A stretch of 64,000 nt of DNA, taken from Denticeps clupeoides. Its lineage: Eukaryota; Chordata; Actinopteri; Clupeiformes; Denticipitidae. The stretch is taken from contig NC_041717.1 in NCBI RefSeq assembly GCF_900700375.1, forward strand, positions 16,319,090 to 16,383,089. The letters are read 5' to 3'. Shown piece by piece: positions 1 through 13,200 of the stretch. Below the pieces are notes generated by a model. The model worked only from the letters and a program-made list of their open reading frames with translations. It did not search any database and was not told the DNA's origin. The position numbers and the translations under genes were made by a program. Position 1 is the first letter of the stretch; every line of letters begins with the position of its first letter.

Positions 1-162
1 TCATGTGTGACATGTGTGCACACACAGGCACACCAACATATGGATGCACAAACAAGCACACACACACATGCACAAGCATACACACATTCATGTTTACACA
101 CATAATCACACAGACACACTGAGCTCAAACATGGACACAGAGGGACACACCCAGGCAGACAT
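1..162. repeat. CA-rich low-complexity sequence
   Basis: Irregular CACA/ACAC-rich sequence with interspersed CATG and ACAT steps. The small open frame across it is made of His and Thr codons from the repeat and is not a gene. Confidence 0.8.
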
Positions 163-1370
163 TTACATTACATTTATAAGACGCCCTTATCCAGAATGAT
201 TTACAACGCGCTTTCATGTTACCATGAATGAAGTGATCAGTTCTGGTTCAATAGGACTCAAACCATGAATACAATCATATTATTCGCTCTGTAGTAGTTT
301 TTCTTACGTAAGTCAGAGTATAAGAAAGTTATAAATTAGTCTAACTATTGTCTAAAGAGGAAGGTCTTAAGATGCCGTTTGAAAACACTCAGCGACTGAG
401 CTGTTCTGACCTCTAGGGAAACTTCATTCCACCACCGAGGGGCCAAGACGGAGAAGAGTCTAGATGAATGCCTTCCTCGTACCTTCAGAGATGGAGGGAC
501 CAAGCGAGCAGTACTGGAGGGTCTGTTACTTCCCTGATCTAGGGTCCGGGACATAGCAAATGGGAAAAGGGAGCAGAAACTCCAAACAACACAAATGCAC
601 ATACGGTTAGCAGTTTATTACAAACAATTAATAAACAGACAAACACAAACAAAGCAGTTCTGGTCAGTTGGGCTGCGATTCAAGTCTCTGTTCTCTTTCT
701 TGTCTTCTGGTCACATTACTTTTGTTTACACCATTTCCCTCCTTCACACCACCTTCCTCCGTCCTGTCCCAAACAGACGCCATTTTTGAGCCCCCTGCCA
801 TATTACAGCCCACCAATCACAACAGGAAGGGGGAGGAGTCCAATCATGAGCTGATGAGGAGCCACCCTGCAACATTACAGAGAGAAGAAGCGAGAGAAAG
901 AGAGACACACAAAAAGAACATACACATACTCCGCCACGGGACATCGCAGGTCGCAGGTATAATAAGGGCTGTGAGGTATGATGGTGAAACCCCATGTTTT
1001 GTTCTGTAGGTTAGCATCAGTAATTTGAATCTGATGCATGCAGCTACTGTTGACCTGTGAGAAGGGAGTTACAGTAATCCAGTCGTGAGATTACTAGGAA
1101 CTGAACCAGTGTCTGGGCGGCCTGTGTTGATAGATATAGGCAGATATGTCTGATATTGTAGAGAAGTAATCTACATAAGCGAGAACGATAGGTGATGTGT
1201 CTCTGGTCCTGGTGTGGTGAAGAATCTGCTGGAATGAATATTAGTTCTGTTTTGGTGAGATGGAGATTTAGATGATGGGCTGCCATCCAAGATGAAATGT
1301 CAGACCTGGACAGATCTTTGAAGCAGCATGTACATCTGAGGGAGGAAAAGACAGACACACACAAACACAT
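163..1370 (-). mobile_element. L2-like LINE fragment (reverse transcriptase remnant, interrupted)
   Basis: Read on the minus strand, about 1040-1370 encodes reverse-transcriptase-like peptides (DISSWMAAHHLNLHLTKTEL, then SRLDYCNSLLTG), typical of the L2/CR1 group of fish LINEs. About 345-602 encodes the usual C-terminal end of such proteins (LAPRWWNEVSLEVRTA, LSVFKRHLKTFLF). The stretch 163-260 resembles the L2 3' tail (on minus, CTGGATAAGGGCGTCTTATA). About 440 bases (603-1040) separate the two coding pieces and show no recognisable coding content, so the LINE was probably interrupted by another insertion. It is 5'-truncated and dead. The clade assignment is from motif resemblance only. Confidence 0.75.
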
Positions 1371-2499
1371 TATTCCACACCATCAATTATTCTGCTTTAT
1401 TCAGTTGGTGAGAAAGATGAGTTTCTGATGTAGAACTGACATAAATTCATAATTTAATTCAGAGACCTACGTACACCACACCTGCCGGGAGATGTGGAGA
1501 GGATTCCTGGTGTGATGGAGACATGATGAATATGAAACTGGGGTGAGAAGTGACTCCCCAAAAGCAGATACGATTAAGCAGATTGATGTGATGAAATGAG
1601 TAAAAAAAGATTTAAATACAGCCCTTACAAATGTGGACAGCCTTGCGAGTGAACTTCACATCTGTGAAGCATAAAATTCCTATAGCAGACATTTACATTT
1701 ACATTTACATTTATGGCATTTGGCAGACGCCCTTATCCAGAGCGACTTACAACAGGCTTTCAAGTTACCATCGATGAAGACACTGATGACACTGATGAAC
1801 CTTGTTCATGCTGCAATATTGACTGGCTCCATGATTAGATGAGGTGGTCGCTTTACTTATTGATTGTTATTGAAGTGGTAGTGATTCATGTTGGCTTGTT
1901 GTTGTCTAAAATGAGACTGTGTCATTGTTTGTCTTCAGTTTTCTGAATGGCGGTGGACGATTTTACATTTCTTCCCGGTCAAAACTGATGCTGGGTTTTA
2001 TAACAGGACTTTACCCAGAGGACTGTGCTGTTTTTTTATCTTTCTAATTGTGTTTGTGTGTTTATTGACTGTTTATGTTTATATGGTTTCTGCAAACAAA
2101 CATGATACACACACACACACACACACACACTTATCTGTGAGCAGGCAGATCACATCATTTATATTTATAATATAAATTATTGCTCTTTCTCTTCGTGCAT
2201 CATCAACATTTAATGAGTCACAGCGAAACATCAGGACACGTCCCAAATTCTCAAGCCTGCTCACAGATCAGCGATGTGCAGAAATGTACAATCATACACA
2301 CACACACACACACACACACACATCATAATCATCAGTCACAGACTAATTTAGCTGAACTATAGGCTCACCAATCTTCATCCACAAACCCAGAAACGAACAC
2401 GTCTTCCATGCGTCCTATGAGAATCATACATCAGAAGCATTTTAAACATCAGGCCTAAAAGCTCCATCATTAGGCCTGATTTCATTCATACCCCAGCAT
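1371..2499. other. Intergenic, no gene seen; simple repeats and a SINE tail
   Basis: I see no supported coding region. It contains a tail fragment of the L2-tailed SINE family on the minus strand at about 1690-1775 (GGCATTTGGCAGACGCCC, then TTATCCAGAGCGACTTACAA) and (AC)n tracts at 2107-2130 and 2296-2322. The rest is ordinary AT-rich intergenic sequence. Confidence 0.7.
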
Positions 2500-2680
2500 T
2501 AGTGGGGTATGAAGACCTGTAATCGAATCCTGAACTGCCAGGATGGTGCCACTGAGCAAGGTACCGTCCCCACACACTGCTCCCCGGGCGCCTTTCATTA
2601 GTTAAATGCAGAGGACACTTTTCATTGTGTCACCATGTGCTGTGCTGCCGTGTTTAAAAACCGCTTCACTTTCCCTTATT
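2500..2680 (+). mobile_element. tRNA-derived SINE, family B (partial)
   Basis: This matches on the plus strand the same SINE family found repeatedly in tars1 introns: a body with GGTGCCACTGAGCAAGGTAC, then CACACACTGCTCCCCGGGCG, then a GTGTCACCATGTGCTGTGCTG block and CTTCACTTTC at the end. The tRNA-like 5' part is decayed. Confidence 0.75.
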
Positions 2681-3826
2681 AAACTGTACTGTTAGTATAT
2701 TTCTCTTGTACCATTCCATGTTTCATATCCTTAACAGAAGTATACTTCACAAATGCCACCAGCTTGATTTAGAATTTTAGATTCACAGTGGTACTAGAAA
2801 TGTTTGTGAGCCCCTTCTGCATCTTTGCATAAATATGACCTAAAATGTTCTCAGATTTGGCAGGTCCGTTCCAAGCTTCAGCTAATTGGCTTCCGTTAAT
2901 TGTAAAACCACAGGTATGTTGTGGAAGAGACGTGGGCGAACATGCCCCCTGCACTCAGACGTTTCTTCTGCGGTCTTAGAACAACTTCACGAATGCAACT
3001 AACCTTCAGCGGCATGAAATCCTCCTCCCTCCATCGACTGAAATAATGCCCTGCACAAGCAGATGACCTCAGTCATCCCATCGCACGCTGTGCAGGAATT
3101 TTTGATGTATTTTGATTCCTCCTCCTAACAGGGCAGGGAGTTAAGTGACTAAAGTGACTACATCCCTCATTACGCTCTCACCCTGTTCCCTGAAGGTCAA
3201 CTTGCACGTTCAAACCAACGACAGCGTCACAATCAGCGTAGCCGGCGTCTGCCATTAAAACCTCACAGCCTAAAAAATCAATTAGGAGCAGGCAGGCCGT
3301 CTGGGCGACTAATAATCGTCCGCATGTAAAATGCCCTCACGACCAGTGGAAGGTTGAAGTTGGGGACAAGCTCCCCAGAACAAATCGCTGACGTCCGCTG
3401 GGCTAATTAACATAAGCCGCCAGGCTGTCCTTTGGATCTGGTGGTTTTGAAGGCTCCATCTGCAGTCACCTGCCAGAGCGAATCGCCAACAATGCCCTTT
3501 AAATGGCGGAATTAAAACACACAGGGCACACGCAAGCAAGGACCCTCTTTCATGGGACAAAGTTCAAAGACGAGGAGGGCACGGCGGATCTTCAGAAATC
3601 CCATTTCCCAAATCTTGCTTAACCCTTTTCATTTACAAAAAGCCTGAGAAATTGTGCTTTCGCTTTAACCTACAGCGAATGTAGAGGACATGTGCTGGAG
3701 ACACAATATGTTTTTTCTCATTTTCATAGTCCAGGCACAGAGGGGACATCATCATAGATTTAGGGTTGTTAAGTTTCTAAGTCTAGTGGTCTAAGAAATG
3801 CGACAAGAGGAGGAGGTCCACTGTTA

Positions 3827-3860
<34 letters not shown>

Positions 3861-6208
3861 ACCAAATAAAGCATGCAAACAGTGCTTTTATTTACAGTGA
3901 GCTTACAGGTAAAATAAAACAGCGGACCCAGCACAGCTGCTAACAGGCTAACAACAGAGGGGTCTATCATACAAAACAACAAGATACACAAATGAGATCC
4001 CCAGTGGAGGATCTCATTTGCAGATCTCTGTGGACCCTGGGGACCTCCCAAAAGAGAAAGGGCCTAGCCGACCCTGGTAACCTCACAAACACCAGCTGAA
4101 GTCACTTTATATAGGTGTAGGTGACCAATAGGCAGATGGTAGGTGGAGCTGGTAGGCTTCAACTCCTCCCACTCGGTCAAACTAAAAGAGACAGGACACA
4201 AAAACCCAGCCAGACACACAGAACACGTGGGAGCATACGTCCAGGGACCTAACAAGGGTCTATTAAATGTTACAGAAAAGTTTAATTCATGAAGTGCATC
4301 ACATTAGGATTCACTGTTAGATGCCACTGTTCAAAAATCAAGATGTTACATAAAAAAAGTGTGAAACACTTGATTAATCCTTATCACAGGCTCTTATTGT
4401 GGCACCAGCTAATAGTGGGGCCTTAACGTTGCGATTAGGACCTGTTTAAATGTGTGGTGCCTCCTCTCACTCCCCTGTCATTTCTTGAGTTTGTGTGCTA
4501 CGTTCTGTGCACGTCTACGCTGCATTACAGTTTCTGTCCAGTACATACCCCGCGTGATAGTTGCTGTGTTTATGTTCCGGCCCTCAGCCACTTTGTTTTG
4601 TTCATTGTTAAATACTCACCCATTTCACCATGTCGTCCCCCTGTGCCTCCTGCTTTTCAGCGTTGCATTACAATTATTGTTTAGCTGGACACCACTAATA
4701 TTAATATTGAATGCTGGCCATGATTTTAAACCTTCACACCTGTAAAAATATACATGCATAACATGCAAACACAAAGCAAAGATTGTTCACAGAAAAAGTA
4801 CATTTACAGCAAAAATATGATAAAAGTGCTTTCATGATTGACATAAATTGTCGTTTATGACGTGAAAATATGCACGGCCATGAAGCAAAGGAAGTATGTT
4901 TGAGTGAAGGAACAAAATGCAACAAATAGAGAGGCAGTGACAGCAGCTTCTAGAAAACAGAAGCAGCTGTATGGAGGTGAGGGACTGTATGGACTGTGAA
5001 CAGCCACATGTTCTAGAAAACGTCATTTCGCAGAGTCTTTCTTTTTAATGAAATCTGAAACTCTCTGGACTATCCACTCAATCCTCAAATTATCTACCAA
5101 AAATCAAAAAGATTTTATTGCCAGATTAATTCCTTCTTATACAGTCCTGAGACTTTGTATCTGCCAGCAGTAGCAAAATACCTACTTTTTATTAGTGCAC
5201 CTAAAAAATATTTATTAATTTATAATTTAGATATTTGGCTGATGCTGAAATGTTGAAGGTTTAACTTTCTCAGTGAAATTAAAAAATATGACCTTTTACG
5301 ACCTTTATGACCTTGTCTTGCTAGATGTGGTAGCTTCTTGGTGAATAAAAATCCATGTGTATTAATTCTCTGTACCATGTGTATTTCATTTTTATTTCTT
5401 TATGTGGTATAATTGTGCCATATTTACATGTGTTATACACACCCACGGATACAGCTAAATTTAAAATGGATAGAATGTCCATAGTTTTTTTTTTTTTTTT
5501 TAACTATATTATACAGAAGGAATATCAGCTCTAAACAGGGGCCATAAATTGGCAGGAACAAAACCAGACTTTTTACGCTTTCCTTAATGATCAGTGATCC
5601 TCGTTCACAACAGTGCTCAAATGACTTTCAGAGAGGTCCTAACAGCTGTACATTTGGCACTTAGGAACGCACGCCCTGCTGCCTTTCACCAAAGCCTGCT
5701 GAAGTTATTGGGGTCAGAAGAGATGAGATTGTGCCTTTGTTCCCACTTATAAGGCTGTGTCCCCAGATTTTATCATCACGCAGGACAGCCCTCAGCCCTC
5801 AGCACCATCCTGGACAGAGAGCCACCGAGACAGCAATCCCCCCCCCTCTTGAAAACATAAAACTTGAGGGATGTTTACTGCCCTTTCATCCAGTTCATTA
5901 CACCACAGGTTATCAGACTGCTGGGCCCGTGACCTCATTCATTAATATAAATTGAATTTACAAGAAATATGGCAATGATGTCCTGGTGCCTTGAACATAG
6001 CTCTTTTCTGTGTGTAACATAAAGCTTGATTTGTATTATTTTTAGTACACCCTATGGAGGCCAGTCTTTTCTCCAGCTATGCAGTCCTGCTTTGTGTCAC
6101 TGTTGCTATGGTTACCAGACATACAAATTCACTGATTCCAGAATACTGTTTCTTACTGTGTGGTGGAATTAAACTCAGTGAACAGGAGTATTTTTTTAAT
6201 TAAGAAAG

Positions 6209-6243
<35 letters not shown>

Positions 6244-6254
6244 TGTAAAAGAGT
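2681..6254. other. Intergenic, no gene supported
   Basis: No open frame here has codon structure, splice context or family resemblance that I can support. Microsatellite (CA)n tracts lie at 3826-3861 and 6211-6241, and a poly-T run at about 5485-5501. The segment 3862-4260 has an inverted motif (GAGATCC...GGATCTC around 3993-4018) and looks repetitive, but I cannot place it in a family. Confidence 0.55.
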
Positions 6255-6435
6255 ATTATGATGCATAATATGATGCATAAACAGTCTGATGGTCTGATGG
6301 AAGAAACTGTCCCATAGTCTGCTTGTCCGGGACCGGATGCTGCAGTTTGACCAGTTTGTGAATGGATGGTCTGGGGTCTTTGATAATTTTCCTCACTCTC
6401 CTCAGCCTGGTGTAGAGGAGGTGAAATGATTGTGT
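6255..6435. repeat. Dispersed repeat fragment, unclassified
   Basis: The sequence (CTGATGGAAGAAACTGTCCC, then AATTTTCCTCACTCTCCTCA) has the look of a common dispersed fish repeat. I recognise the wording but not the family, so it is left unclassified. Confidence 0.4.
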
Positions 6436-6629
6436 AGGGAATAATAAATAAATACATAACCAGCAACCTGCTGGTTAAAATGTACACGTTCTGTCGTAGA
6501 AAAGCCCTCACTACAGGCAGGGTAGGATTTTCTGACGTTATCGCCTATAATGTCAGAACACCGGAAACTCAAATACGACAGGGCGGGATATTTTACGCAC
6601 CCTCTGCGCGAAGTAAGGGGACAAAATCA

Positions 6630-6821
6630 ATAAGCGCGTCTGTGATTGGCTGAACGACGCGTCCATCAACCAATCGCTGTGGGTTGCATCAGCAGCGCCC
6701 GTATCCGGCATATGTGCACGCCGGCGAGAGTCCTGTCCCCATCCGCTCCCCGAGCTAGTTCGAAGCTGTGAATTTGAGCGGAAATCGGACCTTCGGATAA
6801 GCTTGCTGTGGCCAGCTGGGA
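6630..6821 (+). promoter_or_regulatory. tars1: tars1 promoter and 5' UTR
   Basis: This GC-richer stretch lies directly upstream of the tars1 start. It carries an inverted CCAAT box (ATTGG, 6645-6649), a forward CCAAT (6670-6674) and an octamer TTGCATCA (6684-6691). No TATA box is evident, which suits a housekeeping gene. The transcription start cannot be fixed from sequence. The start codon at 6822 has G at -3 and G at +4, a favourable context. Confidence 0.65.
6684..6691 (+). promoter_or_regulatory. ATF4/CARE-type amino-acid response element (candidate)
   Basis: TTGCATCA is an exact match to the core of the C/EBP-ATF response element bound by ATF4 heterodimers. It sits 131 bases upstream of the tars1 ATG, between CCAAT boxes and the 5' UTR. 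Aminoacyl-tRNA synthetase genes are established ATF4 targets in vertebrates. An 8-mer can occur by chance, so the support is position plus gene identity. Confidence 0.5.
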
Positions 6822-9800
6822 ATGGAGGACGAGAAGGTCATGCAGCAGATGAAAGAGCTCCAAGTTGAAGAGGGAAAAAAGGTAGAGGAGCGTTTAGCCA
6901 AGAGGCTAATGCTAACAAGCCTTGCTGAACTGCAGGTTCAGTTGCTGTCATGGGTCATATTCTCATATTTTTATAAATCTAAAAAAAAAAAATCAGTGTA
7001 TATTTTCATGTCGTCTTCAGTACGTCTGTGACGACCCAAAACGCAATTTGTTTCTACTATTTATGGGTTCAAGACTTCTCAAGGCTGTAAACTAATTCAA
7101 TCACTCTGTTAAAAAAGAATGAAAAGCCAAACTTTTCCCTCCGTCCTTCTGCCTGACTGATCTGTGCCTCCTTCACCATCCTAATTCACCATCATGTTTG
7201 TGTTGCTTTATCTGCTCTGTGTTCATGGGTGGTGCTCTTGTTTGTTTTTGTGGTTCGTTTCTTACCTAAATCCGGTTCCAGGGTGGAACGCCAGGTGGCA
7301 AAGAAGGAGGGAAGAAGAAGGCCAAGGCGGCTGGAGGAGGAGAAGCAGCAGGCCGGGCCGAGGTGAGTGGCGTGCTCACGGGGTCCGACGCAGAAACGTT
7401 TTGGTGGCTTCTCATGTTCCAGGTCATGTTCCGCATCCTCAGCTGAGCCCCCTGCCCGAGTACATCGATGAACGCCTGGTGCTCTACAACCGGCTGAAGG
7501 CCGAGCATGACGCCCTGCTGGCGCGGAAGGCAGAGGGGGACAGTCGGCCAATCAAGATCACCCTGCCTGATGGGAAGGTGGTGGATGGGGAGTCGTGGAA
7601 GACCACCCCTTACCAAGTGGCCTGTGGGATCAGGTGAGCGTGGGCCTTTCAGCAGCTCACTCAGGACTATTTACATGAAATCTACATTTACGGTATTTAT
7701 AAGACGCCCCCTGGGGACAGTCAGGGTTAAGTGTCTTGCTCAGGCACACAGTGACATTGATCTTTTGTGTTAACTACTAGGCTACTACCACCCTTCAGAA
7801 CATGTAGGCAGAGCGTAAGGCAGGGCGTGCTGCTTGTGAAAGGATGTGTGTAATATGCCCATGATGCAATGAATGTTTTTGGAGCTCAAAATCCTGGAGG
7901 GAGAAAAGGATGTCAGGTCACCCTAACAAATGGATTATTTGTGCTGGTTAATTTCCCCCTCAGTCAGGGCCTGGCTGACAGCACGGTGGTGGCTAAAGTG
8001 AATAAGAACGTCTGGGACCTGGACAGACCGCTGGAGGAAGACTGTAGCCTGCAGCTGCTGAAGTTTGATGATGAGGAGGCTCAGGCTGTAAGTTGCACCA
8101 GTCGGAGATTTGTGGTCTTTGTGCAGAGCTGTGTAATAAGTAACTGGTGTGGCTTCCCCCACAATATCTTTTCCCTGAGCATTTTAAAGGAACAGTGCTA
8201 ATCTAAGCCTTTAATTCATGCCGCAATTAATATGTCTGTTTTTGACAACTTTGTTTGATTCAGCATCTTATTATGTACAAATACCAAACACAAGGATAAC
8301 TGTGTACACAACAAATAAGTAGGAGTGAACATTGTACAGTGCTCTGGCTACACTGCATTAAAGGTCCCCTATTATGTTTTTTTTTTTTTTTTTTTTTTGC
8401 TTTTATATAGGCCTTATTGGTCCCCCCCAATACTGTATCTGAAGTCTCTTTCCGAAAATCAGCCGTGGGGCAGAATTACAGCCACTTTGATCCAGTCCCA
8501 CAATGAGATTCCCCCAGGACGCGCCAATTTGGTGTCTAGCTTTAATGATAATGAGGAGGGGAGAATGGCCTATAGAAGTTGAGGGGGCATTCATGGAAAT
8601 GACCATCTGAGCTGCTGCTCTTTGAACGGCTAAGCAAAATGGCCGAGGCAAACTTTACAGCTATCGCAATTTCTCACCATTGCAGGACCACAGAGAGGCT
8701 GGGGAACTCATATTCATGTTAAATAATCTCCCAAAGTGAAATTTTCATAATAGGGGACCTTTCAATTACTGTGCGTACATTACATGACACTTGGCTGACG
8801 CTCTTATCCAGAGTGACTTAGTCATTAGTTACAGGTTCAGTTACCTTGTAATTAAGTGTTTAGATCTGGGAATGGCACTGAGTGGGTTTCAACCTGCAAG
8901 TTTTATCACCCAGTAGGGGAGTAGACACCACAACGTGTCTGGTTTAAAGTGAAAGTGATTGCTTTTGTCATTGTGATACAGAACACGGTGACGCAACGAA
9001 ATATCCTCTGCATTGTTAAATGAAATATTGGGCTTGTTTCCCTCCTCAGGTCTACTGGCACTCCAGTGCCCACATCATGGGAGAAGCCATGGAGAGGGTT
9101 TACGGGGGTTGCTTGTGCTACGGGCCGCCCATCGAGAACGGCTTTTACTACGACATGTTCCTGGATAACGAGTAGGTCGCCTGGAACCCTGGTCACCTGC
9201 TCTGTTTAAAGTCTGTCTGTTCTGATGAAATCTTACAGAACCCGCAGGGCATGATTTTAATATCGTTTAGAAATCTAAATCATTTAAAATGAAACTAACA
9301 CTGCTTGAGAATTTTTTACTGTTGCAATTAAATATTCAGGCTAATTAAGGGCATTTTAAAAAGTATTTCTTAAAAGAATTTAAGCAGCTTATTTGAATCC
9401 TAATAAAAGATTGTGACCTTCTTTTGACTGTCCAGTAGAGAAAGTTTGTGATTAATGCTGAGAAGAGGTTTTATGGTAATTATGCTGTCAGGTGGCCACT
9501 GCTGTTTATGATTTTCCTTCTGCTGGTGTGTTGCCCGGTCCAGCACTGCGTTTCTTTGGCTTTCCTTCGTTCCGGGGGCTAAATTGGTCCCTTTTTCCCA
9601 CAGTGACAAGTTCATGTTTTATTAATGAAGTTTAACCTTTGTTGGGTGATAAAAAATGGTCCCGTTTCTGCCTCCTTGTTCTCTCCCCTGTCAGAGGCGT
9701 ATCCAGTAACGACTTCCCCTGCCTGGAGAACTTGTGTAAAAAGATCATCAAGGAGAAACAGCCCTTTGAGAGGCTGGAAGTGAAGAAGGAGACGCTGCTC

Positions 9801-10193
9801 GAGATGTTCAAGGTAACCCATAGGAGGAGAATGTAAAGTCTGTTCCTGATGAGAGATGTTTCTATTTAATGCAGAACCTTCTCTTTTTCTTTCCCCATAG
9901 TACAACAAGTTTAAATGCAGGATCCTGAATGAGAAAGTCACAACTCCGACTACTACGGTTTACAGGTAATGTGTACTGCAGTAACTTATCAGAGCCGCAG
10001 CACGTGAATGTGTTTGCCAGGCATCAATATTGGTCAGAGTTAATCTGAAACTCTTTTTCAGAGTTACGGCTCTACTTTTGTAATTTCGTTCTGAACAAAA
10101 GTAGTAGCTGAGGAGTGGTGAAAACCCTGCAAGCTGATTGGTCAGGGAGAACAACACAAATACTAATGCTAACCTGTGTGTTGTGTGTGTGTG

Positions 10194-10224
<31 letters not shown>

Positions 10225-13200
10225 TATTTTCCCTTATTATATGACAATGGCTATAACTGATTTGAGGAGATCAGCATAATCACAAGGAATTTACACAAGA
10301 CTGGTGCTAATGAAGAGCTGTGATCATTTTGTACTGTGATACGGAGTCTAAATGATTATTTAAAAAAAAAAAAAAAAATTTATATCCAATAGGTGCGGCC
10401 CTTTGATTGACCTCTGTAGGGGTCCCCATGTCAGACATACTGGAAAAATTAAAGCCTTGAAGATCCATAAGGTATGATCTGTACTATATTCTTTGTGAGA
10501 CCATGCATTGTTGTGACGAAATTTGATTGCCAGTGATGGTGGTTTCTACCTCATTTCTTTTTATTGGATTATTATTCATGAACCGATTTGTATAATGAGA
10601 CAATCTCTATCATCAAATTCATGTCTTCTAGTTTGCTTCATGCAAGTAATCTGGAATAAAAGCCTGTGTCCCTTGAGTATTCCTATAGGTGTTAATACTT
10701 ACTGAAGTAGTGTTTGCTGTATTTAATGTAAAATTTGCAAACAATTTCTACATGTGACAATTCCAGAATTCCTCCACGTACTGGGAAGGGAAGGCTGATA
10801 TGGAGACGTTGCAGAGGATCTATGGAATCTCATTTCCCGATGCCAAAATGCTGAAGGACTGGGAGAAGTTCCAGGAAGAGGCCAAGAACCGAGATCACCG
10901 CAAACTTGGCCGGGTACGATGTTTTCCGACCTGTCCAGAGTGATTCCTCATAAAGTCAGCCAGACTTTTATTTGGCATATTTTGGGCTAAGTAGCAATAC
11001 AGGGTACATCAGTACTGTTCTTGTCTCCTAAAATGGAAATAGGTTATATGTGCAATTGGCATCAGACACCCTTGTCTTATTTGTCAGATGCCCTTATTCA
11101 GAGTGACTTAGTCAGTAGTTACAGGGACCGTCCCCTTGGAGGACACTCAGGGTTAAGAGTCTTGCTCAGGGAAACAATGGTGGGGTTTGTAAGTGGGGTT
11201 TGAACCTGTGACTCTGTGATCTGCCCTTTGTGTTGAGCTAGGGGGCAGTGGTGGCGGCCCCATAATCAGATGGTTGCACCGAGGTGCCCACTGCTCACTA
11301 AGGGTGATGGTTAAAAGCAGAGGACACATTTTGTTGAGTCACCGTGTGCTGTGCTGTGTATCACAATGACAACCCCTTCACTTTCATAGGCGAGCGTGTT
11401 ACCCGCTAGGCTACCACCTCACCTTCAGACCCTTCAGATTTGTCTGCAGTGGGTGAACCGCCAGTGACTCTCTTACTGTTAATTTGTTACCGCGGTAATA
11501 ACCTCGGGCGAGGGCCAGGCCGCGCATCTGTACATGCCGCCACGGTGATAACGAGTGCGGCTGCCAGCTGTCGGCTGTGCCACATCCCCGTGTGGGGGGC
11601 CATCCCTGTGCCCGGGCATGGGCTGCCAGACACAGAGGGTGGTACAATGACACTGGATAGTGTGTGTGTTTCGGGGGAGGGGCGTGGTGGATTGTTCCAT
11701 AAAGCCTTCAGACGCCTACTGCCGTAACGTACCATCTGCCGGTGCGGGGCTCATGGGGACCCGGGGAGCGCTTTGTCACTAATCTGACCTGTTTGTGCTC
11801 CTCACCGGGCCGACGCCCCTCGGTTGTAACGCTCTGCTGTGTTAACAGGAGCAAGACCTCTTCTTCTTCCACGACCTGAGCCCCGGCAGCTGCTTCTTCC
11901 TGCCGAAGGGAGCGTACATCTACAACTCCCTCATCGAGTTCATCAGAGTAAGTCACGTGACTGCTGTCCCATCATGCCCCACTGTACTACACCAGCTGCA
12001 CTAAGCACCAATAACGGGCTGCCGCAAGTTGACACTTGAGCACTACTTTGCTGGACAGAGTGAATACAGGATGCGAGGCTTCCAGGAAGTGGTCACGCCC
12101 AACATCTACAACAGCAAACTGTGGCAGACGTCTGGCCACTGGCAGCACTACAGCGAGAACATGTTCTCCTTTGAAGTGGAGAAGGAGACCTTCGCCCTCA
12201 AGCCCATGAACTGCCCGGGTCATTGGTAAGATGCAATCCATGCTGCTGTGGTCAGCTGACTCTGGGTCAGGGAATTTTTGGAATATGAGGGAATTTCAGT
12301 AAAGGCATTTCCAGACGCAGAATTTGATCACTTGAGTGGCAAGTCAGGGAATTATCAGAGAATTCTGTTAATAGCATATAGTGCAGCAGCCAAAACCCGA
12401 TGTGTATTTACGCACCTTTGATCCCAGTGAGGGTTTTGCTCAAAACTACAAATGTGCAATGTTCTAGAATGCAAAATCTTTGCAAAGTGATTGTGATACA
12501 AAGCACACGGTGACACAACAAAATGTGTCCTCTGCTTTTAACCATCACCCTTGGTGAGCAGTGGGCAGCCATGACAGGCACCCGGGGAGCGGTGTGTGGG
12601 GACGGTGCTTTGCTCAGTGGCACCTTGGCGGATCGGGATTCGAACCGGCGGGTCCGCTTCCTTAACCAGACAACTGTAAATTTTAAGATATTTGGCTTGA
12701 AAATTAAGGATTATAAGGACTGACTCGGTAGAGGATCTCATGGGTGGAGTTGAGTTTCTTGTTTATTCCATTCAACACGCCAAGCTGCCGATTTTCAACA
12801 ACAATGACTTAAACGCCATTTGAGTTCAATAACATGTACATTTACAGCATTTATCAGACGCCCTTATCCAGAGCGACTTACAATCAGTAGTTACAGGGAC
12901 AGTCCCCCTGGAGCAACTTAGGGTTAAGTGTCTTGCTCAGGGACACAATGGTAGTAAGTGGGATTCGAACCCGGGTCTTCTGGTTCATAGGCGAGTGTGT
13001 TACCCACTAGGCTACTACCACCTTTATTCCATTCAACACGCCAAGCTGCCGATTTTCAACAACAATGACTTAAACGCCATTTGAGTTCTATAACCATTTC
13101 AAAGGCCCTTTCAGCACCCAAAATTTATATTGGACGTTTCTTTATACGGGAGTTGATGGAAATTCTGCTTTTTGGTCTTGGAAAAGTCAGGGAATGTTAA

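Noticed and set aside
3309-5026. Small open frames in the left flank
   Set aside because: No splice context, codon bias or recognisable motifs; many overlap simple repeats.
12640-12660. tRNA-like B box suggesting a tRNA gene
   Set aside because: It belongs to a SINE; the cloverleaf is incomplete and the element continues into a SINE body.
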